Source: Branchiostoma floridae (lineage: Eukaryota > Chordata > Leptocardii > Amphioxiformes > Branchiostomatidae). From it: a DNA stretch of 64,000 nucleotides. This document shows, in pieces, positions 21,840-32,639 of the stretch (within the stretch, counting starts at the first letter, position 1; the number at the start of each line of letters is the position of its first letter). Position numbers and translations under genes: made by a program. The stretch spans positions 1,663,644 through 1,727,643 of the forward strand of contig NC_049989.1 of assembly GCF_000003815.2 (NCBI RefSeq), given 5' to 3'. A model generated the notes under the pieces. That model did no database searches and was not told the origin of the DNA. It was given only the letters and a program-made list of their open reading frames with translations.

Positions 21840-24275
21840 TCTTCGGCTCTTGTCGTCTCGTGAGACGGTCGACAGCATCAGTCAGTCAAGGCCTCAGTCG
21901 TTACTGGTTACAGTTCTCGCCTGACAGTGCCTTTGATGACTTATGAGTCCAATCTTGGCACGGCAGGCTCTTCCACAGGAAGTGCAGGTGAACACTTCTC
22001 CGGTATTCGACCCCTCCCCTTTCTTCTTCCTCTGTCTTGCCTCTCGGACTTGCCTCTCACGGGCAGCCCTGTACCGCTCCATACCGGTGTGTACTGCTGC
22101 TCTCCATCTACTTCTGTCTGTTGCTACACTTTCCCAGTTCTTTGTGCAAATGGAGAAATCTTGGAGGGTAGCTTTGCATACATCTTTGTACCTCAGCTTT
22201 GGCCTCCCTCTGGGTCGACTGCCCACAGAGAGTTCTCCATAAAGTACTCTCTTTGGAAGCCTGGTGTCATCCATCCTGCTCACATGCCCTAGCCAGCGTA
22301 GCCTGTTTCGCCGCAGGGTCTCGAACAACGATGGTATGCCTGCTTGCCGGAGTACTTCTTCATTTGTGATTCTGTCCTGCCATTTTATATTGAGAATCCT
22401 ACGTAGACATCGCATGTGAAAACTGTTTAGTCTTTTTTCTTGCCGCGAATAAACAGTCCAGGTTTCACTACCATACAGTAAAGTTGGCAATACGCATGTG
22501 TTGTAGATCTGTACCTTTGTCTTTCTTGTTAGCTTCTCGTTTTCCCAGGCCCTCTTGCTTAGTTTCCCAAAGGAAGCAGCAGCTCTACCAATTCTCACAT
22601 TTATCTCCTCGTCCAGAGAGTTGGTGCTTGTCGCCACTGATCCCAGGTAAGTAAACTTTGGAACTGTTCGAAGAGGATTTCCATGCAGTGTGATTGAAGG
22701 GGGGATTGCGGTACCTTGCCCAATTACCTCCGTCTTCTTGACACTGATGGTAAGACAGAACAGATCACAGGCCCGGGAGAGGTTGTCCAACAGTCCCTGC
22801 AGGGTTGTCTCCTCATGTGCCGTGAGTGCTGCATCGTCAGCAAAGAGAAGTTCTCTGCACAGCAGCTCGACAGTTTTACGCTGATGCCAGTGTTTGGACC
22901 TTGGGTGGCACCATGACACTCTCTGACACTCTTTCACTCCAAACACTGTGTTTGTGATGACGAGATCCCTCTCTGAACAAAACTCCAACAGTCTCTGTCC
23001 ATTCTCGTTCATCTTCCCAACACCAAAGTGACCAAGTGGTACGGACCAAGTGTCGTAGTCTTTGCCCACCCGTGCATTGAAATCCCCTAGGATATACAGC
23101 TGTTCTCCTTGTGGGATCGAAGTATAGACCTGACTAAGCACTCCGTAGAAGTTGTCCTTCAACTCTCCCGACGAAGTGAGTGTTGGTGCATATGCGTTAA
23201 TGAAGTTAACGTAGCCTCCAGCTGAGTTTAGCCGCAATGACATCAGGCGTTCCGATGTCCCGACAGGGGTAGTTATGGATTGAACCAGGGTGTTCCTAAC
23301 AGCAAACCCAACACCATGCCACCGAGGCTGGTTTGCTTCCAGTCCCTTCCAGTAGAATGTGAAGTTTGCTTCCCTCAAACATCCATTTTCAGCAATCCTT
23401 GTTTCTTGAAGAGCAACAATGTCCATCTGCAGTTTTTCATCAATTAGAGCAGTCTTTCTAATTTCCCCATGCCTAATGTCCATGTTATCTAATCCGGGTA
23501 ACATGGTTCTTACATTCCATGTCCCGATGCGCAAGTACTTCTTTCTGTTCTTGGTAACGGGTACAGTCTTACATCTGTCGTTCGACTTTTGGTCTATCCC
23601 CATGCACCCTGTGAGGCAGACAGACGTGACGGGTCGACACCTAATTGGCCTGGGGCTGCCAGGCTTTGGCGGGCGGTAGTCGCATCCTATGTAGCTAAAC
23701 AGCCACTCCCACCGTCAAAAACGGCCCGTGGCGTCCTCCCTTTCGCCAATTTGGGAGAACTTATAACCCGTAACTGCCGTCTTCCGCTGAGGTTAACGGA
23801 CTTCTGCTGTGCCGGGGCATGTTAGGGAGCGGTGCCTTGCCCATAGCGCACCACGCCCCACTCGACTCTAGGAATTCACTCCGAAGGAGAGACAAAGTCT
23901 ATACGTCCGAAGCATCCCTATAGCTGCAAGGGATGCCAGACGATGGCTGTGGATAAGTCCGCACCAACGACTGCCTACGGGTCCCTCCCTCCGGAATTTT
24001 GGTCAGGGTTAACTCCCTTAGCCTTGGCCTCAAAAGGCAAAACCTGCAAGACAGCAGGTGGTTTGGAATCAGGGTTTTCCTTCCCCTAGACGGACTGCCT
24101 TCCAAGGCTATTGAGCTCCGTCTGCCCGGCTTGCACTGCCCTTCGTCTGACCTCTCACCCGTAACCTGCCCGGCATGGTTAGACCTGCCAGGGGCATGGG
24201 AGCCCCCGCCGGTATAGCCCACAGGATCCTTGAGGCACTCAAGCTTCCCCACCACGACAAGGTAGCAGTACGAGG
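21840..24275 (-). mobile_element. LINE copy with leader, internally deleted ORF and 3' end
   Basis: The element runs on the minus strand. Its 5' leader, about 24275-23604, is GC-rich and includes CTACCTTGTCGTGGTGGGGA, a sequence I associate with leaders of widespread animal LINEs, though I cannot confirm this here. The open frame covers 23603-21894 and a short 3' region follows with an inverted pair (GAGACGGTCGACAGC near 21859). The leader is retained, so the copy is not 5' truncated; the missing part is internal. Confidence 0.7.
21894..23603 (-). CDS. LINE protein: endonuclease fused in frame to late reverse transcriptase
   Basis: This is a 569-codon uninterrupted frame. Residues 26-240 form an exonuclease-endonuclease-phosphatase type endonuclease (GTWNVRTM, LQETR, GVGFAV, INAYAP, ILGDFNARVG at 171-180). 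At about residue 240 (near 22884), after HPRSKHWH, it jumps to RKTVELLCRELLFADDAAL, so polymerase motif C (FADD, 254-257) follows directly. The thumb (FTYLGS, LLYGSETW, RWLGHVSRM) and a C-terminal Cys/His finger (about 540-560, CTSCGRACRAKIGLISHQRHC in two parts) complete it. The endonuclease end and polymerase fingers and motifs A and B are deleted, so it cannot reverse transcribe. The intact frame implies recent origin. Clade is uncertain (RTE/L2-like). Confidence 0.9.
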   Translation of the reverse strand: MGIDQKSNDRCKTVPVTKNRKKYLRIGTWNVRTMLPGLDNMDIRHGEIRKTALIDEKLQMDIVALQETRIAENGCLREANFTFYWKGLEANQPRWHGVGFAVRNTLVQSITTPVGTSERLMSLRLNSAGGYVNFINAYAPTLTSSGELKDNFYGVLSQVYTSIPQGEQLYILGDFNARVGKDYDTWSVPLGHFGVGKMNENGQRLLEFCSERDLVITNTVFGVKECQRVSWCHPRSKHWHQRKTVELLCRELLFADDAALTAHEETTLQGLLDNLSRACDLFCLTISVKKTEVIGQGTAIPPSITLHGNPLRTVPKFTYLGSVATSTNSLDEEINVRIGRAAASFGKLSKRAWENEKLTRKTKVQIYNTCVLPTLLYGSETWTVYSRQEKRLNSFHMRCLRRILNIKWQDRITNEEVLRQAGIPSLFETLRRNRLRWLGHVSRMDDTRLPKRVLYGELSVGSRPRGRPKLRYKDVCKATLQDFSICTKNWESVATDRSRWRAAVHTGMERYRAARERQVREARQRKKKGEGSNTGEVFTCTSCGRACRAKIGLISHQRHCQARTVTSND

Positions 24276-24454
24276 GGAAGATTGAGATTTAAGATTGAGA
24301 AGTAAATATATTTGAAACCTGTTTCAGACTTAAAAGTTTTACATGAATAGATATATGTATATATTGAATAGTGTACCCAGCTTTAACTTAGGATGATGGA
24401 GCACTTGTTGACAGCTGAATGAAATCAACATTTGACAATACAAATACCAGACAC

Positions 24455-25191
24455 TCAGTCCCGCATGCCGGTTGCTTTGTGCAGATTCTGGTTGATACTA
24501 TAGTGTACAAGCGTTTTTGCCTTATTCGGCAACTCCTTTTTCAGGCGGCTAATGAAGTCCTTGTCCTTTGGGGCAGTGTACCTTCTCAGCTCACGCAGCA
24601 ACTGATACAAAAAAGATATACAATATCGTTATCAAAGTGATAAATTATATGTGAATCAATCATAGAAATAGGATAATGATTATTACAACAGATAGAACAT
24701 AGATAATGCACCTGATAACTGAACAGTATTATAAGTTTTTTTTCCATTTCTTGTGCATAGAGTGAAAAAAAAATGTCATCATCATAATTCATCCAGTACC
24801 TTGGCGTATTTAGCTGGGTTTCATGGTGAAATGCACCGCGCCGTGCACTTTCACATAGATTTTGTTAACTGCGTTTGTGAGAATTTTTGCATGAAACCAC
24901 TAACATTTCTGCATTTACTGTTCTCCGTTTTAATGTTTTTTAAAGAAAATTTACAGGAAGTGTGATGTTACAATATGTAAAAGAGATGCATATAATATTT
25001 TGAAACTTACATGCCTCTCGAAAGCACGGGCAGCACTGGAGAACTTTTTGTTGATCTTGCCTCATGTTGACTGATGTCGGCAACAAACTTCTTTCCTCCA
25101 GACAACTCGAAGTCCAACAGCTGCGAAACAACTGCTCACTTGGGTTTCGTCTTTCGAGTTCTAGCTGTAGCTGTTTGTAGTCGTGGTCCAT
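24455..25191 (-). pseudogene. Two-exon unrecognised coding remnant
   Basis: On the minus strand an ATG at 25191 opens MDHDYKQLQLELERRNPSEQ. One-base shifts later bring QLLDFELSGGKKFVADISQ and then KFSSAARAFERH up to a perfect donor (GCAT|GTAAGT, exon end 25011). An acceptor (TTTTGTATCAG) opens at 24601 and continues in phase: LLRELRRYTAPKDKDFISRL, on to a TGA at 24455. The exon phases fit, but two frameshifts interrupt the first exon, so this is either a pseudogene or contains sequence errors. The protein is charged and probably helical; no family recognised. Confidence 0.4.
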
Positions 25192-25401
25192 CGTATAGAC
25201 TACGGGGTACAAGAAAGACACTTTATCAATGGAAATAATGATGATCAACACAGTCAGTCTCTTCCTAACTACAAGCAGGCATTTTTTTTATTACTTTTAG
25301 TGCAAAATGTCTGTCAGGTTTTCTTTTTCAAATGTTTGTTCTATGGTCGCTTAAGTATCTGAAAAAGGGCGAGATAGTAAACAACAATTAGACTAAGGGT
25401 G

Positions 25402-25830
25402 TCATAAGCGCAAGAATGGTCGCGTTAGCCCGTTGTTCCAAGAGAAATGCCACCGTTGTGGAGTGAGATGAATCGATGGGGAGACGTATAATCGTGTTAC
25501 CAAGATATCCGGTGCGAACGCATCCACCCCCTCTGCCCCGGCGGTCGGGTACGCACCACGAAAGCTTAGCTTCTCCCCCTGCGCATTCGATTGTACATTG
25601 GAAGGTAGGACCATGAGGTCCGTGTCATGGCTTCCAAATTCTCTTTCAATCGCTGCAAACCGCGCAGAGTTATGCATCCAACCTGTTCAGTACCCTGGAT
25701 GGTATACGTAAATCCGCCAGCTTGTTCTTGGATGCAAACTACTCCAGGTCTAAGACTATATTCATCTGGTCGAACTTACACGGAGTGTTCTTTCGCGATG
25801 TAACCCATTCCACCCCAGACCTGAATGTCC
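25402..25830 (-). pseudogene. YR-retroelement RNase H / linker region
   Basis: Minus-strand readings give SKNKLADLRIPSRVLNRLDA and then ARFAAIEREFGSHDTDLMVL and GAEGVDAFAPDI followed by YVSPSIHLTPQ. In Pol proteins of DIRS/Ngaro-like elements this order is NKLADYISR, DDW, FxxIxxxFGxHxxDxFAS, GxxxVDAF and PPxxLI, the RNase H end and the linker to the recombinase. Frame changes and stops show decay. Confidence 0.6.
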
Positions 25831-25952
25831 TACTACGCGCAGTTTACTATTACTGCTTTACTATCCGGCATAACTAGAACCAGGACCGCCGACCTGTTGC
25901 TACGTAGCTGGGGTGGGAGCACCGATGGGCATCCTGTGGCGAGTTTCTTTTT

Positions 25953-26273
25953 CTATTTCTGCAAGGTGTCCTGGTGGGTGTCCTGCACAGCTGATTGCTC
26001 CGAATCTCCCACAAACATCGTCACCAGCGACTGCAAGTCTCCTGCACCCTCCGATGATTGCCTCTCGAATGCGACCGTGGCATACTCCCATCGTTTCGCC
26101 ATCTTATGTCCAGACTTTGCCGCTGCTTCTGCTGAGGACCTCCAGATCTCTGCCATTGTCGGAGGGTCGAATGCGTGCAATCTCCTAGCAGCGTAGGCCC
26201 TTAAGAGCCTGTCTGTCACCTGCTTCCAACAATCGAAGTGTTTTAGAGTCCTCGCAGCTTTGTAAGCATGCAT
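25953..26273 (-). pseudogene. Possible retroelement gag-like fragment
   Basis: The 106-codon minus frame starts MHAYKAARTLKHFDCWKQVT and continues with Ala/Arg-rich helical sequence (AEIWRSSAEAAAKSGHKMAK). It lies on the same strand as the RNase H piece just downstream, with no polymerase between. A gag or pre-polymerase region of the same YR element is the simplest reading, but the family is not recognised from sequence alone. Confidence 0.35.
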
Positions 26274-26368
26274 GTTCAGGTTATTTTGGTCAAGCTGGGG
26301 TAACCCAGTATCCGATGGTGCAAATTTATACGTTCTTTCAGCTCAGCCCCCCCAGTCGCTATAGCAGC

Positions 26369-27228
26369 TTAGCACAATTCCTCGACTGGACAGATGTCAT
26401 CCTTATCACAATATCCACCACACGAAGCATAGACATTTCGCTGTATTCTCTCTAGACTGTTACGGCAGCTCTTGTTTATTTTAATAATAACACATCTTTG
26501 GTTAGGAGGTCTGATTGGAGAAACTGGTGTACAGATGGTACTCTCCCTTGTTGAATAAAAATGAAGCTTATAAGTCGACTTCATCCAAGGTGATGGAACT
26601 GCTGTAACTCTACTTAGTGCAATCATCTGCATGATTTTTTTCGACATTTCTAGTTCTTTGTTGCTCTCTTTTTCGTTTACTTGATGTCGTTGCTGTTTGG
26701 CCATTCTCTACTATCGACATACTCCCCTTCCCTTGGTTGCATGCAACCGCTCGACCTCAGCCACCGCAGACACTAGTGTTGCATTTTCCCTCTGTCCTGC
26801 TTTAGTTGGTATGTCCCAAGCTTGAACAAGCAATCATTGTCTGCCTGCAACTGACTTGCATGCCTGACACCTTCTTCTTAGCCTCGCGCAGCCTTTTTCC
26901 TGTTGTGTTTGATGTTGTTAGCATCGTTTTCTGACTTCATTTTGAAAGCATCCGCCATGAACTTTCCAGCTGCCACTGTATTCATCCTATGTACAAAGAT
27001 CACTGCTATCTTTGTGAGGTTCTCTGTGTTATCCTTAATGGAAAAAATACCTGTTCCTCTCTGCCAGGAAATCCGTCTTGAAAATTCCGGGGTCCTGGTA
27101 CGTAGCCCAATACTCATTGTAAAATTCGTTAAAATGCTGTTGGAAAACGTTGTCTTGGCTGCCTTGGGATGAGCCAACCAATCCAAGACGTTCCCTCTTC
27201 TGCTATGACATCTATGGGAAAATACCAT
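26369..27228 (-). pseudogene. Decayed coding stretches of unknown family
   Basis: Minus strand. After an acceptor-like TTTTCCCATAG near 27213, one frame reads DNVFQQHFNEFYNEYWATYQ. At a T-run near 27045 it passes by a one-base shift into FSIKDNTENLTKIAVIFVHR and AAGKFMADAFKMKSEND. Further on, 26704-26369 is open for 111 codons with several Cys at its end (YASCGGYCDKDDIC). Composition and continuity suggest former protein, but I cannot assign it. It is embedded among YR-retroelement pieces on the same strand. Confidence 0.3.
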
Positions 27229-27315
27229 GTTTATGAATTAAAATACATCAATTGTCCCATTGATAAAACGTCTCTTTACAAATTGAAAGTTGGTACTTTT
27301 ACCTTCGATTCTGTT

Positions 27316-27960
27316 TTATAACGTACTAGCAATGAAAGGCGAAAACATTTGGCTGCAAGGGTAATCGGGGAAATACATAGATGACGGGCGCTTTGTCCGA
27401 TAATACCTCCCCTCGAACTTTCCCTTAAACGGGCGAAGGGATTCCTGTATATCTACCTCTTCTGTTACCCATCCGATAACTTCCCTACCTTCGACTTCCA
27501 TTTTCCTTGCCTTTTTCTGCCAATAACCCCCATGTAAATATCCCCAGCCCTAAAATTCTCCGGATCGGGGAATTTTAACTGTTAAGGAGAGACCCACACA
27601 CAGTCCTTTATATATTCCACGTCCTCCACGGATGGTACGGGCACGACCGAAGCGGGACTTCCCCCCTCCAATCCACCCACTGTACAATTCAGATATGCGT
27701 CCTTGCCACCCCTAGCGGATCAAACGGTTGCTGCAGCTCCCACTCTGGGAAGGCATTATCTGGGGAATATGGAAGAATACCGGTGGCGATTCGGTTTCTA
27801 CCGAAAACATAACTGATTATTTAAAAACGAGTTATAAACATTATAAATGCAAATGGAGGGTGGAAATCCTGCTCGCATTTATGTTCCGGACCATCAAATA
27901 TATGGATGACAAGGCCCTTAGTTGGGTCGGCGTAGCGTGTAGCACTCGTTCTCATTGAAA
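27316..27960 (-). pseudogene. YR-retroelement pre-polymerase region (decayed)
   Basis: The frame 27501-27316 includes DIQESLRPFKGKFEGRYYR and PDYPCSQMFSPFIAST. The KGxFEGxYY then PxxxFxxYxxCxxFxxFI pattern precedes the polymerase in the cnidarian/amphioxus DIRS-like elements I know. Upstream, 27600-27680 reads a basic Arg/Gly stretch (GGKSRFGRARTIRGGRG), as in nucleic-acid-binding gag regions. Stops interrupt it. With 25402-26273 this would make one heavily rearranged element. Confidence 0.4.
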
Positions 27961-28415
27961 TGTCGAAAATGGCATTTTTTTTTGGTCGAAAAATAAATCG
28001 GCTTTATTTTCAGTGAAAACTACCTGGTTGTTTAGGAAAATTCCTCTTTTAACCATAGCCAAAAAATGGCAACTTATTATTTTCGGTCCCATTGGTAATG
28101 CATTACAGGGCAGGTAACAAACGTTACCGGTAAAGTTTGTTACAACAGTAAACTTAACCCTTTATCTTCAAAGGGATTAGCATTATCGACTACATCATTT
28201 AGGCATAAGTTGACGTCCCTAGGGACATTTAAAAAGTGGGCAGCATTTTTGCACCGGGTCAGACAGAATGCGCAGAAAGCATCAAATAATGGTAACGTTT
28301 GTTACAGTCATTTCTGTACAACATTTTGTAAGCAGGGTGGGATACAAATGACAGTCAATAACCCTTTTTTGTTCCTTTAGAAAACCAGGAAAACTGTAAT
28401 GCGTCACAAAAACGG

Positions 28416-28607
28416 TCATTTCTAGTCTTATACATGGATAATATAACCGTGGCAACCATCGTACTCGTGGTGGTAACGTTTGTTACAGAATCTGGCGACA
28501 GGCATAACCTCCTCACACAGCCTCCAAGATCAGTGATAGTAGTGATCTGACGTGATCGGACAGAGGGCCTGGGTAGCTGGTTTCATCTGCCGAACAATCA
28601 TTTTGGG
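28416..28607 (+). repeat. Dispersed repeat family 2, copy 2
   Basis: Counterpart of 19370-19570 with the same ordered blocks and roughly 80 percent identity by eye. GTAACGTTTGTTACAG in this copy is an inverted pair and recurs nearby at 28100-28140 and 28290-28305. Confidence 0.85.
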
Positions 28608-29348
28608 AACTGAATTGTTCCATTTTTGGCTACTATTTGAATTCTTCGCATCTTCTCAGGCGACAGCCATTTTTTAGGGGTTGAAATCCCACCCGAGGCT
28701 ATAATAACCTTCAAAGCCATGAATCAATATGAATGTTGTGGTGCATCTTTAGTAAGACATTACAGAGACTGTGGAAAAACAAAGGGACCAGTTATGCTGT
28801 CTATAATTTCCTCAATATCAAGTCGTAAAGTCAGGCGACACGTTTCCGACATTTAAATGAGAACGAGCCGTAGTTTAACCTGAAGCTACTGAAAGATGCA
28901 TACAACAGCGGAAAGAAAACACACAACAACTGGAAAACATAGACAAAAGGAGACCTAACTTAGAACCTACCGGAAAGCGTGCATCAACAGGAATAACTTT
29001 TAAAACAGCCGTATCATCTTGCATTAACCTTTTGACTAACTAGCTTGGAACGAAGTTGATTTTACAGACTTACACATCAAAATACCAACCTAGTTGAGCA
29101 CATCTGAGTCATCTTTATTATATTCAAGCCATTGAATCATGGGTCTTGACCTGCTGCCATTCTTTCAGTAACTCATTTTATTCTATCCGACTTTAAAACA
29201 TGCTCTATAATCATTCCCCACAAAGACAAATGACAATATAGAAATTTATTTATCCAGTTCAGTCCAGTCCGTTCCCATCTTCCATGTTTTCAAAATTCAA
29301 ATTCACATGGTATTTTAGTACATGACTTTTGTCACCTATCAAGCGAAT
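28608..29348. other. No recognisable gene
   Basis: Mixed-composition spacer with no repeats or motifs that I can support. Confidence 0.3.
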
Positions 29349-29890
29349 TCAACTATGCTTCCTCTGGTTAAGCGGGCAATTTCTGAACCAGTGGTCCTGG
29401 GAGTGACAGATGAAGAACCCTTCTCGATCCCTATTCCTGGCTCGCTTGCCCTCCCGGCCAGTTGGAAGACGTGGCTCAGGTAGGGGTCGGGGTGAGCAGA
29501 TCGAGCTAGCTTCCTCTAGAACCGCTGTTCTAAAGTGTCCTAAAGAAATTGGCGACCTTATTGGCCACCTGCACAAGGGCCTGAGTACCAATCAACCTGG
29601 TCTTCAGTGATCGAAAACACGACTACCTTGTGTAACTCGCAATGAACTCTTCCCTCCTTGCCGCCACCACCAACGTCTCCACCAGATTCATCGCCCAGTC
29701 AGATTAGAACATCCTTCCGGTCTCCAACAGTCGGCATTAACCTGGGAATACGCACCCTTTTTTGAATATTATTGAACAATTTTCCGTCCAGTCCATAAGC
29801 GACTTTACATGCCAACATAAAGGGAATCATTGGGCAATCACTTCCGTCCAAATACCGCTTCCCAAATAGTAGGAAGCGCACATAATTCAA
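29349..29890 (-). pseudogene. Gag-like zinc-knuckle remnant
   Basis: The minus frame 29591-29349 ends in REGFFICHSQDHWFRNCP, a retroviral-type CCHC knuckle (C-x2-C-x4-H-x4-C) whose first Cys is replaced by Phe, and stops soon after. A basic segment (EGKRARNRDR) precedes it. Upstream, 29890-29699 reads a protein-like SDCPMIPFMLACKVAYGLDG. It fits a gag or LINE ORF1 remnant; the element type is not determined. Confidence 0.4.
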
Positions 29891-31006
29891 CCTAACGTGA
29901 CAGTGTAAATAATGTGCTCAACTGATAAGCATCGTAACCCTACTGATGTCCTGTTGGGGCTGCCCGTCTGGCTAATCCTGACCCCCCCCCCCTCTAACTG
30001 CTATTTCCTGCTATCGTTCATGTATCTAAGAGGTATCCAAATATCCCCGATATCATCTGAAAGTTTTACCAGTAATTCTCTCGCCAACAAACTATTATGT
30101 AAATTGAACCTGCTGCCATGGTGTGAGCTCCTTGTGCCACCTTAGCTGCATTAAGTGGACCCTGGCCGGGCTGAACTGGTTGCTGAACTTGGGGATGGCC
30201 ATCATGTTACTTAATCATGTGTGTGCAAAATCTATTTAAGAAAACTAAAAACTTTTACGGAAAGAAAATAGCGACATCCTTAGTGCTGTGGTGCAGACTG
30301 GGAGCAGACGATAATTTGGTTGGCGATCATCTGACCAATGACAAGACGCTTTTTAAGCGATTTTCCAAAGCTGAAGCTGGCTGGTTTAGAATTGCCACAA
30401 GATTTTAGCGTATACAATTGGACGCATTCACTGACATAATGTAAGGGGAGCTGTAGTGTTAATAATTTTCCGTGTAGGCAAACGGTAATGCTTAGGAAGG
30501 TATTGGTAACATACTTAATTGACTCAGAATTGTATTAAAAGACCCGCCTTTTCTATGCAAATATTCGTTTACGCATTATTCACTACTGGGTAATTTGGCA
30601 GCTCCTCGAATTGCGAAATTTCATACATTGCCCAATTCTCACTTTTCAGCAACATTTTATGCGTCGAATAGCAGACAATATCATTGGGTAAACTTGGATA
30701 GTCTGGATTTCTTCTTTTTATTCGTTCTTTACGTACAGCTGTGTTATTCGGGAGAATGTTCTACGGGCCTGTGTCAAGCTGCTGTCAATACGTCCCCTTA
30801 ATTAGGCACCTGACATCTCCACATCATATATAATTAGTATGACAGTAGGCATAGGTGAAACTTTCTACGTTTTATCCGCAGGCCCGACGTCTTTGAGAAT
30901 ATTTCAATGAAGACATTCTTTTTTTTGTTCTTGTAATCAGGGTGACCCTTGTCGTAGAAAAGAGGATTGGCTTCAAAGAAATCTGCTATATATGGCACTT
31001 TGTACT
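29891..31006. other. No recognisable gene
   Basis: Short frames on both strands without domains. A C-run lies at about 29981-29991. Confidence 0.3.
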
Positions 31007-31132
31007 CTATGTCGTCATGTTTTCCTCCTCTTTCCCCTTACCATCATCTTCTCGGGCTAGTTTGTCTACGGAGCTTAGTTCTTCTGGCACCTTTGTCTTG
31101 GCAACTTATTTGTCCTTCTTCTTTGGCGCCAT
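31007..31132 (-). pseudogene. Small Lys/Glu-rich open segment with one stop
   Basis: An ATG in good context (AAAGATGGCG) at 31132 on the minus strand opens MAPKKKDK, then one TAA, then VAKTKVPEELSSVDKLARED and a Lys/Glu-rich end with TAG at 31007. N termini like this are common in LINE first proteins and in small nuclear proteins. The single stop argues for a pseudogene. Confidence 0.2.
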
Positions 31133-31822
31133 CTTTCATTCTATGCACACATCTGTAGTGGCTTTAGGGTTTGTTATTCAGGGCATCTGACCAAGTGCCT
31201 TCCCAACTATGCTTAATCATTGTCCAGGTGATAGACAAGCACTGATCTACTTTTTTTAACATCGACCACAAATCGGATGACGAACTCCCGTAATTCGGTG
31301 AATTTCGCCCCACTTCCGTTTGTTTGTAAATAGTGACTTTCCCGAAACTTGAGGGTAATTCTGTTCTTCCATGGACTTTATTTGCAATAGCACAGTTACA
31401 GTTAACGTGTTGAAAATACACAATAGTGATAAATTTCTTGTATTTGCCATATCTATAATAAACCTCTCAGCTCACACTCTTGCTCAAAAAGTAGATTAAT
31501 GTTTCCATTATACTTTCCATAAATTGTTTATTTATCATCCAGTATCCGTAGATTTAAATTTTGAACTTTTACAATGTTGTAGTCGAGCTTACAACCAACC
31601 ATGGCCTCATGTTAGTCTAATGATAAAGAATCGCTGTAATAATTATAATACAATTGTTTTAATTTTTGCCCACAGAGGCTTCACAATACTGCAAACAGCG
31701 TATTCTAGGTTTTGTGATGCAGAATAATGATTTTCATATTGTCTTCCAAGGGACAGTTAGAAAGTCGAAATGCTTCAATCCTATCCAGTCTGGGCTTTTT
31801 TGGCAATCCCTGGCAGATTTCT

Positions 31823-32270
31823 CTACTGTAGTACAACACTGCATTCAGTACATATTCTTTTGTTGACATTGACTTGTGTGCGGCGGTATTGGGATAACCG
31901 AACAAGAATAAGCAATACACAGTTGTCAACGCAGGTTAATAAAGTTTATTCTCTATCAAAACAAACAAGTCTCAGTGACAAAATGCCGAGGTTTCGCTAC
32001 TGTAGTACAACACTGCATTCAGTACATATTCTTTTGGTGACATTGACTTGTGTGCGGCGGTATTGGGATAACCGAACAAGAATAAGCAATACACAGTTGT
32101 CAACGCAGGTTAATAAATTTTATTCTCTACCAAAACAAACAATAAGTCTCAGTGACAAAATGCCGAGGTTTCGCTACTATAGTGCAGCACTGCATTCAGC
32201 ACATGTTCTTTTGTTGACATTGACTTGTATAAGAAGTACTGTGGGGAAATAACAAGAATAAGCAATACAT
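31823..32270. repeat. 174-177 bp tandem repeat, about 2.5 copies
   Basis: The marker CTACTGTAGTACAACACTGC recurs at 31823 and 31997, and diverged at 32174, with long identical stretches between. The 160-codon plus frame that spans the array simply reads through the repeats. Confidence 0.93.
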
Positions 32271-32296
32271 ATTCAAACAATAATCATCAGCATCAT

Positions 32297-32635
32297 TATT
32301 TTGGTGATGGAGTGTTAACATCGTGTAGGACAGCCGCGTGGTACAGCATCTCCTCCGCATGCTTGTCACCAGCCTTGCAATGCGATGCTGCGGGATAGCG
32401 TCCCATTCCTCAACCTGCAGAAGTCCTAAGTCAGCCAGTTTTGTTTTGTCGGTAAGTCGGTGACTCTTGCACGGACAGCACAACCGAGCTGACCCCACAG
32501 ATGTTCGATGGGGTTCAGGTCTGGACTGCTAGCAGGTCACTCCATCCTCTCTATGCCGGCATGGTCTGCAATGATTTTTGCTCTATGTGGGCGCGCGTTG
32601 TCGTCTTGCAATATGACATTTAGTCCCATGTTATG
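32297..32635 (-). pseudogene. Tc1/mariner transposase, C-terminal part
   Basis: The minus strand reads NMGLNVILQDDNARPHRAKI, then SSPDLNPIEHLWGQLG, then EEWDAIPQHRIARLVTSMRR. These are the second and third acidic positions of the DDE catalytic domain (QDDNARPH, PDLNPIEHLW). A TGA stands where ERMEW has its Trp, and a one-base shift precedes the last block. The catalytic residues present look intact, but the N-terminal half and first Asp are absent upstream of 32635. Confidence 0.9.
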
Positions 32636-32639
32636 TGTG

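Noticed and set aside
23604-24275. Possible HDV-like ribozyme in the LINE 5' leader
   Set aside because: Such ribozymes are known at 5' ends of some LINEs, but I could not draw a convincing nested double pseudoknot with the required core by eye. A structure-descriptor search would decide.
31770-32252. 160-codon plus-strand open frame
   Set aside because: It reads through a 174-177 bp tandem repeat and repeats its own peptide; the real coding trace nearby is the minus-strand Tc1 remnant.
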